Below, one piece after another: positions 8,627 to 16,943 of a stretch of DNA of 64,000 bases; position 1 is the first letter of the stretch, and each line of letters begins with the position of its first letter. This DNA comes from PALSA-505 sp963699015 (lineage in GTDB: Bacteria > Actinomycetota > Actinomycetes > Streptosporangiales > Streptosporangiaceae): NCBI GenBank assembly GCA_963699015.1, contig CAVOSX010000005.1, positions 186,001 to 250,000 of the forward strand, written 5' to 3'. The position numbers and the translations under genes were made by a program. The notes under the pieces were generated by a model that ran no database searches, was not told where the DNA came from, and worked only from the letters and a program-made list of their open reading frames with translations.

Positions 8627-8659
8627 CAGGTTCCGCGGAAGCCGGCGGCCGCAGCGGGC

Positions 8660-9214
8660 CTACAGGTACGGCCCGGTGGCCCGGGGCGGCTGCGGCGGCT
8701 CCTCGGCCTGCGGCATGACACCTGGCGGCATCACCCCGGGCGGTAGCGCGCCGGGCGGCAGTGCCCTGCGCATCTGCTCCAGCTGGGCGCGGGCCGCCAT
8801 CTGCTGGGCGAACAGCGTGGTCTGGATGCCGTGGAAGAGGCCCTCCAGCCAGCCCACCAGCTGAGCCTGCGCGATCCGCAGCTCGGACTCGCTGGGCGTG
8901 CTCTCGTCGGCGAACGGGAGGGAGAGCCGGTCGAGCTCGGCGACGAGCTCGGGCGCGAGACCATCCTCGAGTTCCTTGATGGAACTCTCGTGGATCTCCT
9001 TGAGCCGCGCCCTGCTCTTCTCGTCCAGGGGCGCGGCCCTGACCTCCTCGAGCAGCTGGCGGATCATGCTCCCGATCCGCATGACCTTGGCCGGCTGCTC
9101 CACCATCTCGGTGACCGGGCGCTCGCCTGAACCTTCTTCCTCACCGCTGGCGGCGGCCGCTGCGCCCGGGCCGACCACGACAATCTGCGGCTGCTGCTCT
9201 GACTCGGAGTTCAT
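8660..9214 (-). CDS. bpa: Bacterial proteasome activator Bpa/PafE
   Basis: 184 residues. Near-diagnostic central block: EQPAKVMRIGSMIRQLLEEV, RAAPLDEKSRARLKEIHESS, LRIAQAQLVGWLEGLFHGIQ and FAQQMAARAQLEQMR. This matches DUF2587, the ATP-independent ring activator of the 20S proteasome. The C-terminus is GPYL, where the mycobacterial protein ends GQYL; that tail docks into the alpha-ring pockets. Unusual Pro-rich repeats (PPGALPPGVMPPGVMP) link the helical bundle to the tail. A start at 9226 (MSNG) abuts AGGAGG directly, so the internal ATG 9214 is preferred. It implies a 20S proteasome elsewhere in the genome. Confidence 0.93.
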   Translation of the reverse strand: MNSESEQQPQIVVVGPGAAAAASGEEEGSGERPVTEMVEQPAKVMRIGSMIRQLLEEVRAAPLDEKSRARLKEIHESSIKELEDGLAPELVAELDRLSLPFADESTPSESELRIAQAQLVGWLEGLFHGIQTTLFAQQMAARAQLEQMRRALPPGALPPGVMPPGVMPQAEEPPQPPRATGPYL

Positions 9215-9568
9215 CCCGTTACTCATCCTCCTAGTCTGGCGGCCGGAGCCTGCCGGCCGCGTCCGGGGGCTGCATCGCGTGCCAGCCGGCCCTTGTCCCC
9301 GTCCGCGCGCCCGCCCGATGGCCGGGTGGCCGGAGCTGCGCGGCGTCGGCAGCGTTCGGCCGGAGGAACATGCACCTGCCCCGAGTCTATGAGCGACGCG
9401 TGATCTTCCCTCACCCGTTGCCCTGCAGGGCCGGCGGCCCGGGTGTTTGATTGGTTGCGGAGGGTATCGACTGATTGTTCGGGTAACTTAGGCATCGATT
9501 CGATGCTCGGATCCCGGGCCAAGAGGACGGCATGTTCCCACCACTGGGACCTGGAGAGGAATAAGGCG

Positions 9569-10141
9569 GTGGCCAACCAGGACAAGGACCAGCTGGCCGC
9601 GGCGGAAAACGGCGCCGGTGACCGATCGGTCACCGAGAGCGCGGTTTCCGCCGGGGAGGCGTCTGCGTCCGGGGAGAGTGCCGCCGATACGCCCAGCGCG
9701 GCCGCAGCTCAGCACGGAGCTGACGGCAACGGTCATCCGGGGCCCACGCGGGAAGACGATCCGGGCGGCCGCGGGCTGGCTCCCGGCCCGGATGACGGGC
9801 CTGTGGCGTGGGAAGGACACCGCCCGCACGGCGGCCCGGCCGAGGGTGACGCCGGCGCGGAGGACACGGTAGATCCGCGGCTCCCGCCGAGGCTGGCCCC
9901 CCGCCCGGCCGGCTTCGCCGGGGGAAACATCGGGCCGGATCCGCAGGCCTACTCCGGCGAGGAACCCCAGGGCCGCGGCGAGGGCACGGGCTATGAGCCT
10001 GGTGATGAACCCACGGGATTCCGACTGGACGCCGGACGAGACCTCCCGGTCCGGTGTCCAGGCTTCGCCCTATCCCCCCCACGGCGGCGCGTACGACCCC
10101 TATCCGGAGCCGGGCCAGGAGCAGGGCTACGCGGGATATGA
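9569..10141 (+). CDS. Disordered acidic protein or 5' part of the EspI-like gene
   Basis: 190 residues from GTG 9569, preceded by AAGG. It begins VANQDKDQLAAAENGAGD and is rich in Gly, Ala, Pro, Asp and Glu, with no recognisable domain. Codon use looks coding until about 10000. There GC-rich third positions move to the frame of the next gene, and the last ~40 codons look spurious. Two readings are possible: a separate gene overlapping the next by 149 bases, or the true N-terminus of the EspI-like protein detached by a frameshift near 9985-10020. EspI-type proteins often have such a leader. Confidence 0.45.
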   Translation: MANQDKDQLAAAENGAGDRSVTESAVSAGEASASGESAADTPSAAAAQHGADGNGHPGPTREDDPGGRGLAPGPDDGPVAWEGHRPHGGPAEGDAGAEDTVDPRLPPRLAPRPAGFAGGNIGPDPQAYSGEEPQGRGEGTGYEPGDEPTGFRLDAGRDLPVRCPGFALSPPRRRVRPLSGAGPGAGLRGI

Positions 10142-12206
10142 CCAGCCCCAGGGCTACGGCGCTGACCAGGGGTACGGGGTCGAGCGCGGGTACGAGCAGG
10201 AGCAGGGATACGGCCCCCCGGACGGTTACAGCCAGGCCTACCCTCCGCCGGACTACGGCGAGGGACAAGACTACGGTCCCCCGGATATGTACGGGCAGGA
10301 CCAGGGCTACCGGGATGCCGGGGGCCGTCAGGCCTACGGCCAGGAGCAGCCGTACGGCGAGGACCAGGGCTATGGCCGGGACTACGGTGAGCCCCAGGCC
10401 TACGACCAGGGATACGGCCCGCCGCAGGCCTACCCGCAGCCGCAGCCGTACGCCCGGCCCTACGTCGAGGCTCCCCCGTCCGTCACCGGCCCGGGCTATG
10501 ACCAGGGTCCGGCCTACGCCCAGGGATACGGTCCCGGCCAGGCTTACCCCGAGGAGCAGCCCGAACGGGCTCCCGGCCGGCCAGCGCCGTCGGCCGCGGA
10601 GCAGCGGCCCGGTGCGGGGTCGCTACCCGACGACGAGACGGCGGCGGACCAGCCTGACCAGCCGCAGGCTGGCGGTCAGATCCCAGGCGACGGCCCTGGT
10701 CGCGATCATGCTCATGATCCAGGCAGCGGAGCCCAGGCCGGCGCTCAGGCCCAGGCCGCTGCCGCCCAAGCCCCCGCCGGGACTCCCGGCCCGCCGGCCG
10801 GCCGCGTGCAGTCTCAGGAGCCGGCCCGGGAGCAGGGTGCCCGGCGTGCCGCGCCCTATCCGCCGCCGGATCCCTATGGCTGGCAGCCGGGCTACGCGGA
10901 CCCGGACCGGTCAGGACCGGGGCAGGACGGTCCGGGTCGCTACGACGTCGAGGGCGGCTACGACGTTCAGGGTGGCTACGGCGACCAGGGCGGCTACGGC
11001 GACCAGGGCGGCTACGGCGACCAGGAACCAGAGCGTGCCGATGTCGGCCCGGGCGGCCCGTACGCCGGCGAAACCGGCTACCCGCCGCCTCCCGCGCAGG
11101 GCCCGACGGCTGCCCAGGCCGCGTCTGTGCGGGCCGCGACTACGCAGGCCGCGGCTGCGCAGGCCGCCGGAGCGGATATGCTCGCGCCGCTGCCAGGGCA
11201 AGCGGCTGACCAGCAGCAGGCCATCGAGAGCGCCGATGACCTCACGGCCGAGGCACTGTTGCCCGGCAAGCGCCCGGCTCCCGGCGCAGGCTGGCGGCGC
11301 ATGGTCTACCGGACCTCTGGCGGTCTCATCCGTCCGCGCGAGTCCGCCGAGGCGCTGCGCCGGCGCGAGTTGGTTCACCGCGTCCGGACTCCTGTCGCGG
11401 GCGGCCATCACCGGGTCGCGGTGATGAGCCTGAAGGGCGGAGTAGGCAAGACCACCACGACCGTCAGCCTCGGCTCGATGCTTGCCTCGCTGCGCGGTGA
11501 CCGGATCATCGCCCTGGACGCGAACCCGGACCGCGGCACCCTATCGGACAAGGTCCGGCTGGAGACTTCGGCGACGGTCCGCGACCTGCTCAACGAGCGC
11601 AACCAGATCCGGCGGTACGCCGACGTGCGCGCGTTCACCTCGCAGGCGCCGAGCCGACTTGAGGTACTCGCATCCGATCGTGACCCGACGGTCTCGGTCG
11701 CGTTCTGCGAGGAAGACTATTACGACGCCGCCCGGGTGCTCGAGCACTACTACTCCATCTCGCTGATCGACTGCGGCACCGGGCTGCTGCACTCGGCCAT
11801 GGCCGGAGTGCTGCGCATGGCAGACCAGATCATCCTGGTCAGCTCGCCATCGGTGGACGGCGCCCGGAGCGCGAGCGCCACGCTCGACTGGCTCGACGCG
11901 CACGCCTACGGCGACCTGGTACGCAACGCCGTGGTCGCGCTGTCCATGATCAGGCCACGCAGCAAGAGCACGGTGGACCTTGACCGTCTTGAGCATCACT
12001 TCGCCGGCCGGTGCCGGGCGGTGGCCCGGATCCCGTACGACGGGCACCTCGAAGAGGGCGCGGAGGTTGACCTGGAAGAGATGAGCCCGGCCACGGTCAA
12101 CGCCTACCTGGTGCTCGCGGCCACGGTGGGCGATGGATTCGCCTGGCCGCGGCGGGCCGCGCGCCAGTCGGCTGCGGCGCAGGGCTGGGATCGCCGGGAC
12201 CAGTAA
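9993..12206 (+). CDS. EspI/ParA-MinD-like ATPase with Tyr/Gly/Gln-rich N-terminal region
   Basis: 737 residues. Roughly residues 15-185 are a low-complexity repeat of Tyr, Gly, Gln, Asp and Pro (QGYGADQGYGVERGYEQ-like). A Pro/Gly/Gln-rich linker follows, with tandem GGYGDQ units near residue 325. The C-terminal ~290 residues are a SIMIBI ATPase: deviant Walker A VMSLKGGVGKTTTTVSL, switch-type IALDANPDRGTL, SLIDCGTGLLHS, and QIILVSSPSVDGARS. This layout matches the ESX-associated EspI family and related actinobacterial MinD-like proteins. ATG 9993 has GAGGG nine bases upstream. Role in type VII secretion or cell-pole organisation is inference; no ESX genes are visible here. Confidence 0.82.
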   Translation: MSLVMNPRDSDWTPDETSRSGVQASPYPPHGGAYDPYPEPGQEQGYAGYDQPQGYGADQGYGVERGYEQEQGYGPPDGYSQAYPPPDYGEGQDYGPPDMYGQDQGYRDAGGRQAYGQEQPYGEDQGYGRDYGEPQAYDQGYGPPQAYPQPQPYARPYVEAPPSVTGPGYDQGPAYAQGYGPGQAYPEEQPERAPGRPAPSAAEQRPGAGSLPDDETAADQPDQPQAGGQIPGDGPGRDHAHDPGSGAQAGAQAQAAAAQAPAGTPGPPAGRVQSQEPAREQGARRAAPYPPPDPYGWQPGYADPDRSGPGQDGPGRYDVEGGYDVQGGYGDQGGYGDQGGYGDQEPERADVGPGGPYAGETGYPPPPAQGPTAAQAASVRAATTQAAAAQAAGADMLAPLPGQAADQQQAIESADDLTAEALLPGKRPAPGAGWRRMVYRTSGGLIRPRESAEALRRRELVHRVRTPVAGGHHRVAVMSLKGGVGKTTTTVSLGSMLASLRGDRIIALDANPDRGTLSDKVRLETSATVRDLLNERNQIRRYADVRAFTSQAPSRLEVLASDRDPTVSVAFCEEDYYDAARVLEHYYSISLIDCGTGLLHSAMAGVLRMADQIILVSSPSVDGARSASATLDWLDAHAYGDLVRNAVVALSMIRPRSKSTVDLDRLEHHFAGRCRAVARIPYDGHLEEGAEVDLEEMSPATVNAYLVLAATVGDGFAWPRRAARQSAAAQGWDRRDQ
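10935..11024 (+). repeat. 18-bp tandem repeats, five units, in the EspI-like gene
   Basis: Five consecutive 18-base units of the pattern GGCGGCTACGGCGACCAG encode GRYDVE, GGYDVQ, GGYGDQ, GGYGDQ, GGYGDQ. The last three are nearly identical at the DNA level, so copy number may vary between strains. Confidence 0.85.
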
Positions 12207-12522
12207 GCCCCGCGGCGCCAACGTCGCCCGCTGCCGCACCAGCAGCTGCCGCCGGCGCTCGGCCGAACAGGTCCAGCAGGTAAGGTCAGGCGGGCTTTGC
12301 GTTGTCCTAGCCCGGATCCCGCACCTGCCGCAGCACGCCGGGTCGCGCCTGATCGCAGGATGAGGAACATGCCGCCCGGGAGCGGATCCTGGCGGCTCTG
12401 GGAGATAGCGAGATATGAGAAGCTGGAGCCGAGCTGCTGGCAGCGGCCCAGCGCTCGTGCTTGCGGATCAGCGACGGATCAGATCGACCCCAGCGGTTAT
12501 CGTTCCGGGTGAATCCGCGGCT
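12207..12522. other. Intergenic region without a recognisable gene
   Basis: 316 bases between the EspI-like gene and tRNA-Ser. No reading frame with convincing codon use, no clear hairpin terminator. The tRNA promoter presumably lies in its last ~60 bases. Confidence 0.5.
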
Positions 12523-12611
12523 GGAGGGCTCGCCTAGTGGCCGATGGCGGCGGTCTTGAAAACCGCTAGGGGGCGTGAGCCTCCTCGTGGGTTCGAATCC
12601 CACGCCCTCCG
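12523..12611 (+). tRNA. tRNA-Ser(UGA)
   Basis: 89 bases with a long variable arm, as expected for serine tRNA. Acceptor stem GGAGGGC pairs with GCCCTCC, discriminator G at 12611. The anticodon loop CTTGAAA carries TGA. The T arm is GTGGG-TTCGAAT-CCCAC. No CCA is encoded directly after the discriminator. Its 3' end is duplicated at 18859, marking it as the integration site of the following island. Confidence 0.97.
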
Positions 12612-12689
12612 CTTAGAGCATCATTTGGGCACTTAACCTGCATCGATGTGCTCGTTAACAGTCTCTAATGTCGTCCGGTGGTTCCCGGC
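12600..12689 (+). repeat. att-like direct repeat, copy 1 (tRNA end plus flank)
   Basis: About 90 bases starting in the tRNA-Ser 3' end (CACGCCCTCCGCTT) and running to GTGGTTCCCGGC. Matches 18859-18946 with one indel and two substitutions. This is the left boundary of the first island. Confidence 0.9.
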
Positions 12690-12736
12690 TGTTCCTGGCT
12701 TGTGACGGCTGTCCGCGAAACCACGACGAAACAGAT

Positions 12737-13000
12737 TCACGGCCTCTCGCCGTCATCGTCGCCATGGAGCGCGTCGCCGATCCGCCGGTTCCAGAGCGGG
12801 GTCTGGCCTTCGATGCACCCGGCGTACACGCGGAGAAGTACCTCGACGCCGTGCCCGGCGCGGCGGGCCACTTCGGATGCGGGCACGCCCGCGTTGAGCG
12901 CGTGGGTCACACCGCTGTGCCGAAGATCGTACGGGCGCCCCGCGAGAGGTGAGCGCGCCTGAGAGGCGGTTAGCGCCTTGATGCGGGCGTCCCGCCAGAT
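12737..13000 (-). pseudogene. C-terminal remnant of a tyrosine recombinase (integrase)
   Basis: Read on the minus strand up to the TGA at 12737-12739, the frame gives WRDARIKALTASQARSPLAG, RPYDLRHSGVTHALNAGVP, ASEVARRAGHGVEVLLRVYA and a hydrophilic tail. This matches actinobacterial phage-type integrases: HxxR-region DLRHSG, the AGHG box and the nucleophile tyrosine in RVYAG. The N-terminal two thirds, including the first catalytic Arg, are missing. The Nudix gene region begins where the frame stops. Position next to the tRNA end is the usual place for the integrase of a tRNA-integrated element. Confidence 0.8.
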
Positions 13001-13072
13001 CTGGCCTCATCGGGCTGGGCGAAGATGCAGCCGCGCTACCATCGGGTGCCGACCGCAGACAGGGCTAGCAGC

Positions 13073-13645
13073 ATGCAATGGAAAGTCATCTCCGAGCGAG
13101 AACTGTACGCCGACCAGTGGCTTGACCTGCGTACCGCTGATGTAGAGCTGCCTGATGGCAGGCACCTGGATCACCGGTTCATCCGGATGGCACCATCCGC
13201 CGGGGCGGTCCTCATCGATGACCGACAGCGGGCACTGCTGATCTGGCGGCACCGGTTCATCACCGGCCGGTGGGGCTGGGAGATACCCATGGGCATGATC
13301 GACGCCGGGGAAACTCCGGCCGAAGCGGCGGCCCGCGAGGTGGAGGAAGAAACCGGCTGGCGGCCCAGCCAACTCCAGCCGTTGCTGCTCGCCCAGCCGA
13401 CCGCAGGCATCATGGACGCCGCGCACCACATCTATGTCGGCGAGGATGCAGTCGAAGTCGGCGCCCCCGCCGATGACTTCGAGTCCACCGCGATCCAGTG
13501 GGTCCCGCTGACCGATGTCCCAAGCCTGATCGCCAAACACGACATCGTCAGCGCCTCGACCATGGCAGCGCTGCTCCTGCTCGTGGTCGGCCGACAAGCG
13601 ACCGCGCATGCAACTGCCGACGGGGCCCCAGCCCCGCAAATTTGA
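13073..13645 (+). CDS. NUDIX hydrolase
   Basis: 190 residues from ATG 13073 (an in-frame start at 13025 would add 16 residues). The Nudix box runs from GMIDAGETPAEAAAREVEEE to the following TGW, with all consensus Glu, Arg and Gly residues that bind the metal and phosphate. Preceded by an N-terminal domain (LDLRTADVELPDGRHLDHRF) typical of ADP-ribose pyrophosphatase-like members. Substrate is likely a nucleoside diphosphate linked to another group. It lies within the first island, next to the integrase remnant, and is probably cargo. Confidence 0.9.
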   Translation: MQWKVISERELYADQWLDLRTADVELPDGRHLDHRFIRMAPSAGAVLIDDRQRALLIWRHRFITGRWGWEIPMGMIDAGETPAEAAAREVEEETGWRPSQLQPLLLAQPTAGIMDAAHHIYVGEDAVEVGAPADDFESTAIQWVPLTDVPSLIAKHDIVSASTMAALLLLVVGRQATAHATADGAPAPQI

Positions 13646-14149
13646 CGACAGGCGGGGTCGCCGAGCCGCCGGTCGCGCTCGCCGAAGCGGCCACAGTCCT
13701 GCTGTCGATGCCGCGCACTGCCGAAATTGGCCGTAATAATCATCAAGGCGGCGCCTGCGGCGCCGCGGCCCGCCGTCAGCGCCGCGCTCTGCCTTGGGAG
13801 GCCCGCGCGGCGCACGGCGGGCCAGTCCGCAGGATGCCGTGATCAGGCTGGCTCTATCGGATTGCAGCCGGTCGGCGGGGCCATCTTCCTCGCGCCTCGA
13901 TTGTCCTAGTCGCGACCGCCGCGTCAATGGCGGCCCTGCGGGCCGTCGCAGGCGATCGGCTGCGCCGACCATTGACCCGCCGACCCCTCTCAAGGGCTGG
14001 CAGCTATGAGGAAGATGGGAGCAGAGCAGGACCGGGCCGGTTCATCGTTGCGCGGAAACCAACTCGGTGAGTGCAAAAGTGCGGGCCACGACGGTGACGA
14101 CGAGGATCAGGCCACCGAGGAGCTGGCGGCGGCCAGCATGCTGGGTGGA
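13646..14149. other. Gene-free stretch with strong hairpins
   Basis: No convincing coding frame. It contains GCGGCGCC-tgc-GGCGCCGC at 13748-13766 and CGGCCC-tgc-GGGCCG at 13931-13945. The latter is enclosed by GTCAATGG (13923-13930) and CCATTGAC (13969-13976), so the second structure looks like a branched element about 54 bases long. Confidence 0.6.
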
Positions 14150-14530
14150 TCAGTCCTGTTGCTGGACGTGAAAGGTGGACAGGCAGAACGGGTGGCCGAC
14201 CGGGTCGGCGTAGACGCGGCAGTGGTCATTCGGCTGGAAGTCATACCTTGAGGCACCGGCGGCCAGTACCCGCACCTCGGTCGCGTGCAAGTCATCAACG
14301 TCGAAGTCCAGGTGCATCTGCTGCGATGAGGCCGCGTCGGGCCAGGTCGGCGATGAGTAGCCGGGAGTGCCCTGGAAACAGATAGCCGAGCCGTCAGGGC
14401 ACGTCATCATGGCCCAGGAATCACCCGGGACGGTGACTTCGCCGCCAGTGATCTCAGCGTAGAACGCGGCTAGTTCCCCGGCGTTCGGGCAGTCGAGGGT
14501 AACCCCGCCGAACCTGATCGAGTCAGACAT
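14150..14530 (-). CDS. VOC-family (glyoxalase/bleomycin-resistance-like) protein
   Basis: 126 residues. The vicinal-oxygen-chelate fold is recognisable: GVTLDCPNAGELAAFYAEIT at the start, SQQMHLDFDVDDLHATEVRV in the middle and YADPVGHPFCLSTF at the end. The His of MHLDF is a metal-ligand position. This branch (DUF4865/glyoxalase-like 6) is common as single-domain proteins of unknown substrate. Upstream of it on the same strand is an SRPBCC gene, 36 bases away, suggesting one transcript. Part of the first island. Confidence 0.88.
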   Translation of the reverse strand: MSDSIRFGGVTLDCPNAGELAAFYAEITGGEVTVPGDSWAMMTCPDGSAICFQGTPGYSSPTWPDAASSQQMHLDFDVDDLHATEVRVLAAGASRYDFQPNDHCRVYADPVGHPFCLSTFHVQQQD

Positions 14531-14566
14531 GAACTGCTCCTGAGGCGCTTGGCACGTTGGACTGGT

Positions 14567-15085
14567 CTAGCCGATGTTGGCCGCTAGGTCCTGATAGGCA
14601 GGAAGGAGCTCGCCCCATCGCGCCTGGGCGGCGCGCTCACGCCCGGCGATGTGGGCGGCGAGATCCTCGACGTGGACCTGCAACCCGGCCCCGTAGGCCG
14701 CGAGCTGGTCCAGGGGCAGGCCCCGCTGGTCGAGGACCAGGATGGTCTGGCCGCCGTCAGCGGTCAGGGCGGCCTCGATGACCTCCTCGTCCGGCGCGTC
14801 TGCCTCCTTGCTCGTCACCAGCAGCCGCCGGGGGGGCTCGCATGCGTCCACGTGACCGGTGCCTTCCCATCCGCTGGCCAAGACGCGGGCGCGGAACTGT
14901 CCGCCGGGGCGCAGGTCGCCTTCGACTTGGCCGTACCAGCGGGCCAAGCGGCCGGGATCGGTGAGTGCTGACCACAAGTCGCCGATATCGGTCTCGAAGC
15001 GGTCTTCGATGTGCACGATTCCCTTGCCCTGGGCTGATCGCAGGCTGCCCAAGATGCGGGTGCCTGGGCCGGTGTTGCTGGTCAT
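14567..15085 (-). CDS. SRPBCC/AHSA1-domain protein
   Basis: 172 residues. START-like fold of the activator-of-Hsp90-ATPase homology group: HIEDRFETDIGDLWSALTDP, then RLARWYGQVEGDLRPGG and EGTGHVDACEPPRRLLVT. These bind small hydrophobic ligands or act in stress responses; no specific ligand can be read. The C-terminal helix (VHVEDLAAHIAGRERA) is normal for the group. Followed by the VOC gene. Often such pairs travel with ArsR regulators, but none is seen here. Confidence 0.88.
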   Translation of the reverse strand: MTSNTGPGTRILGSLRSAQGKGIVHIEDRFETDIGDLWSALTDPGRLARWYGQVEGDLRPGGQFRARVLASGWEGTGHVDACEPPRRLLVTSKEADAPDEEVIEAALTADGGQTILVLDQRGLPLDQLAAYGAGLQVHVEDLAAHIAGRERAAQARWGELLPAYQDLAANIG

Positions 15086-15655
15086 CTGGTGCTCCTTCGC
15101 TCGCGTTAGCCCTGAGGAGTGGACCGCCCGGCGACCCCCGACTCATCGGCGCACGGAAAAGGGCCGTGGCCGTCGTGTACCCGGATCGGCCGGGCGGCGA
15201 CGGGTCATTGCGGTTACTCGCGGACACCTCCTACCCGGCAATGCGTGGTTGACGCGCGTGGTGTCTATGGCCGAGAAGATCTGAAAGGAAGCGCCCAGCA
15301 CGGAAGGCTCAGGCCTGTCGCTTGGGAGCCATGCTGGGAGCCACACGGATGAACGATCTTGCGATTCTTCGGACTTGCACGAACAACCGGCATCGAGTCG
15401 CCCGAGGCCACGAACTGATCTGAACGGGCTTGGACGTCCACGCGGGTATCTACTGATAAGGAGGGCAGAAGGTCGTCATCGATGCGGAACTGCGTGCCAC
15501 TTGCTTCAATCGCTGGCATGGATTTGCCGCGCCTCGTATACATGTAGCCAGCCCATGGCAGTTTCCTCGTTCCGGGTGCATGCTGGAAGCAGATCAGCCT
15601 CCAGCCCGCGATCAGAAACCCGGGCCGAGCTGGCAATCTGAAGGGCACAGCCATG
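15086..15655. other. Gene-poor island stretch with a diverged repeat
   Basis: No convincing gene. At about 15323-15437 there is a segment (TGGGAGCCATGCTGGGAGCC onward) resembling 18214-18328 over roughly 115 bases with many differences. Both look like the 3' flank of degraded integrase genes. Confidence 0.45.
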
Positions 15656-15970
15656 ATGAGCCCGAGCCCAGCCGCGGTCGAGCAGAAATTTCAGAACTCC
15701 GGCAACCTCACCAATCTGGACCGCTGCACCCGCTGCGGCGCTCCTCGATCAGCACACGGCCCTGACTGGAACTGCCCGGCCAGAGCACCGCGCAGTACAT
15801 CCGCCACCCCGCTCGTCCTCGGCGGCCTGCTCACCCTCAGCGGGTTGATCTTGCTGGTCACCGTCGGCGCGAATTTGTGGACAGCGCCGGGCACCCTAGG
15901 CGTGATCGCGATCCTGTCGGGCCTCACCCTGCTGATCGCGGGAGTCACGCTGCGCCGTCGCCTGCGGTAG
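15656..15970 (+). CDS. Small protein with Cys motif and two membrane helices
   Basis: About 104 residues from ATG 15656 (15653 is also ATG). The N-terminal half carries DRCTRCGAPRSAHGPDWNCP, three Cys that could form a zinc-ribbon-like site. The C-terminal half has two hydrophobic segments (TPLVLGGLLTLSGLILLVTV and TLGVIAILSGLTLLIAGVTL) ending in basic RRRLR. Not recognised as a named family. Inside the first island with poorly preserved neighbours, so expression is uncertain. Confidence 0.5.
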   Translation: MSPSPAAVEQKFQNSGNLTNLDRCTRCGAPRSAHGPDWNCPARAPRSTSATPLVLGGLLTLSGLILLVTVGANLWTAPGTLGVIAILSGLTLLIAGVTLRRRLR

Positions 15971-16943
15971 CACGCAAAGCGTGTTTGACGAGGCCGGAAG
16001 TGCCCGAGCACGACCAGCTGATCTACTCAGCAGGTCAAATCCAGAGACGCGCAACGGTGAACGGTTGACGAAGCCGGTGCCTGGGCCCTTTTTGGAAGAT
16101 CATTAAGGCTCGCGCTATCCCCATGCTGTCCCCAGCGGACACTCAGCCGGAATCGTCGGCAGTTGCGGACAGCTGCGGACCTTAGCCGCGCCGTCAACGC
16201 CGGGCCCGGATGCTCGCGGACTGTGAGCGGGTACTCGGCCTGGACCACCCGCCAACGCTAACGTCGCGGAACAACCGTGCGGTCGCCTACCATGCGGCGG
16301 GCCGGCTGCACCCGACCAAGCCCGCGAGCGCGGGGGTCGTCATCCCTACTCCGGCCCGGTTCCTGCTCTGGCTCGGGACACCAGCTCCGGCCGGAGCGGC
16401 CAGCTGCTGGCTCCTGACCACATCGGGCATGCGGTCACTCGGCGTGGGATCCGACCTCTCCGCTTGCCCGGTCCAGTGGGCGAGGCTGGTGTGGGTGGTC
16501 AGGATGTAGGGGTGCTCGGGATCGGAGGCCAGCTCGCTAGCCGGCAAGCCAAGACGAACGCCAAACGGCCGTTTCAGGTAGCCGGACGCGGCCACGATCG
16601 GGGAGTGGTCGCACCGCGCAAGGTGAAGAACAGGGCAAACACCGTCGGCGGCTGAGTCAAGCGGCCGAGGCTGTCGGCGGCGCCCGGCAGAATGGTCGCG
16701 TGAGCAATCCCGAGCTGATCGCCGGAGAGTCCTGCGGCCGCTCCGAACGGCGGATCCAGCGCCTCCCGCTAGTGACCGGGATAGACCGGGTAGCGTGACC
16801 GCGGACCCTCTCATGGCAGCTCGTCGATCTGGTGCGGTTCAGGGACGGCCCTGCCCGAATTGCCGACTGCATGCAGATCCGCGGTTCGGTGTGGCGTCTT
16901 TCACGCATGGCTTGCCGAGGACGCTACGTGACCGCTGACGGCC
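15971..16943. other. Degraded stretch, TPR remnant and little else
   Basis: No intact gene. It contains a TPR-like fragment at 16210-16308. Around 16450-16650 on the minus strand a short protein-like stretch reads VAASGYLKRPFGVRLGLPAS and LASDPEHPYILTTHTSLAHW, which looks like a residue of some gene but is not identifiable. Confidence 0.45.
16210..16308 (+). pseudogene. Tetratricopeptide (TPR) fragment
   Basis: The frame reads MLADCERVLGLDHPPTLTSR then NNRAVAYHAAGRL, matching the TPR consensus found at the C-terminus of actinobacterial NB-ARC/TPR proteins (VLGPDHPDTLTSRNNLAVAY). Only one unit survives, then the match is lost. Remnant of a larger gene. Confidence 0.65.

Noticed and set aside
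10000..11424. Very long Arg/Thr-rich frame overlapping the EspI-like gene
   Set aside because: It is the +1 frame of the repetitive Tyr/Gly coding sequence and lacks any domain.
15265..15654. Minus-strand frame of ~129 codons in island 1
   Set aside because: Mixed composition, overlaps the diverged integrase-flank repeat and shows no domain or ribosome site.
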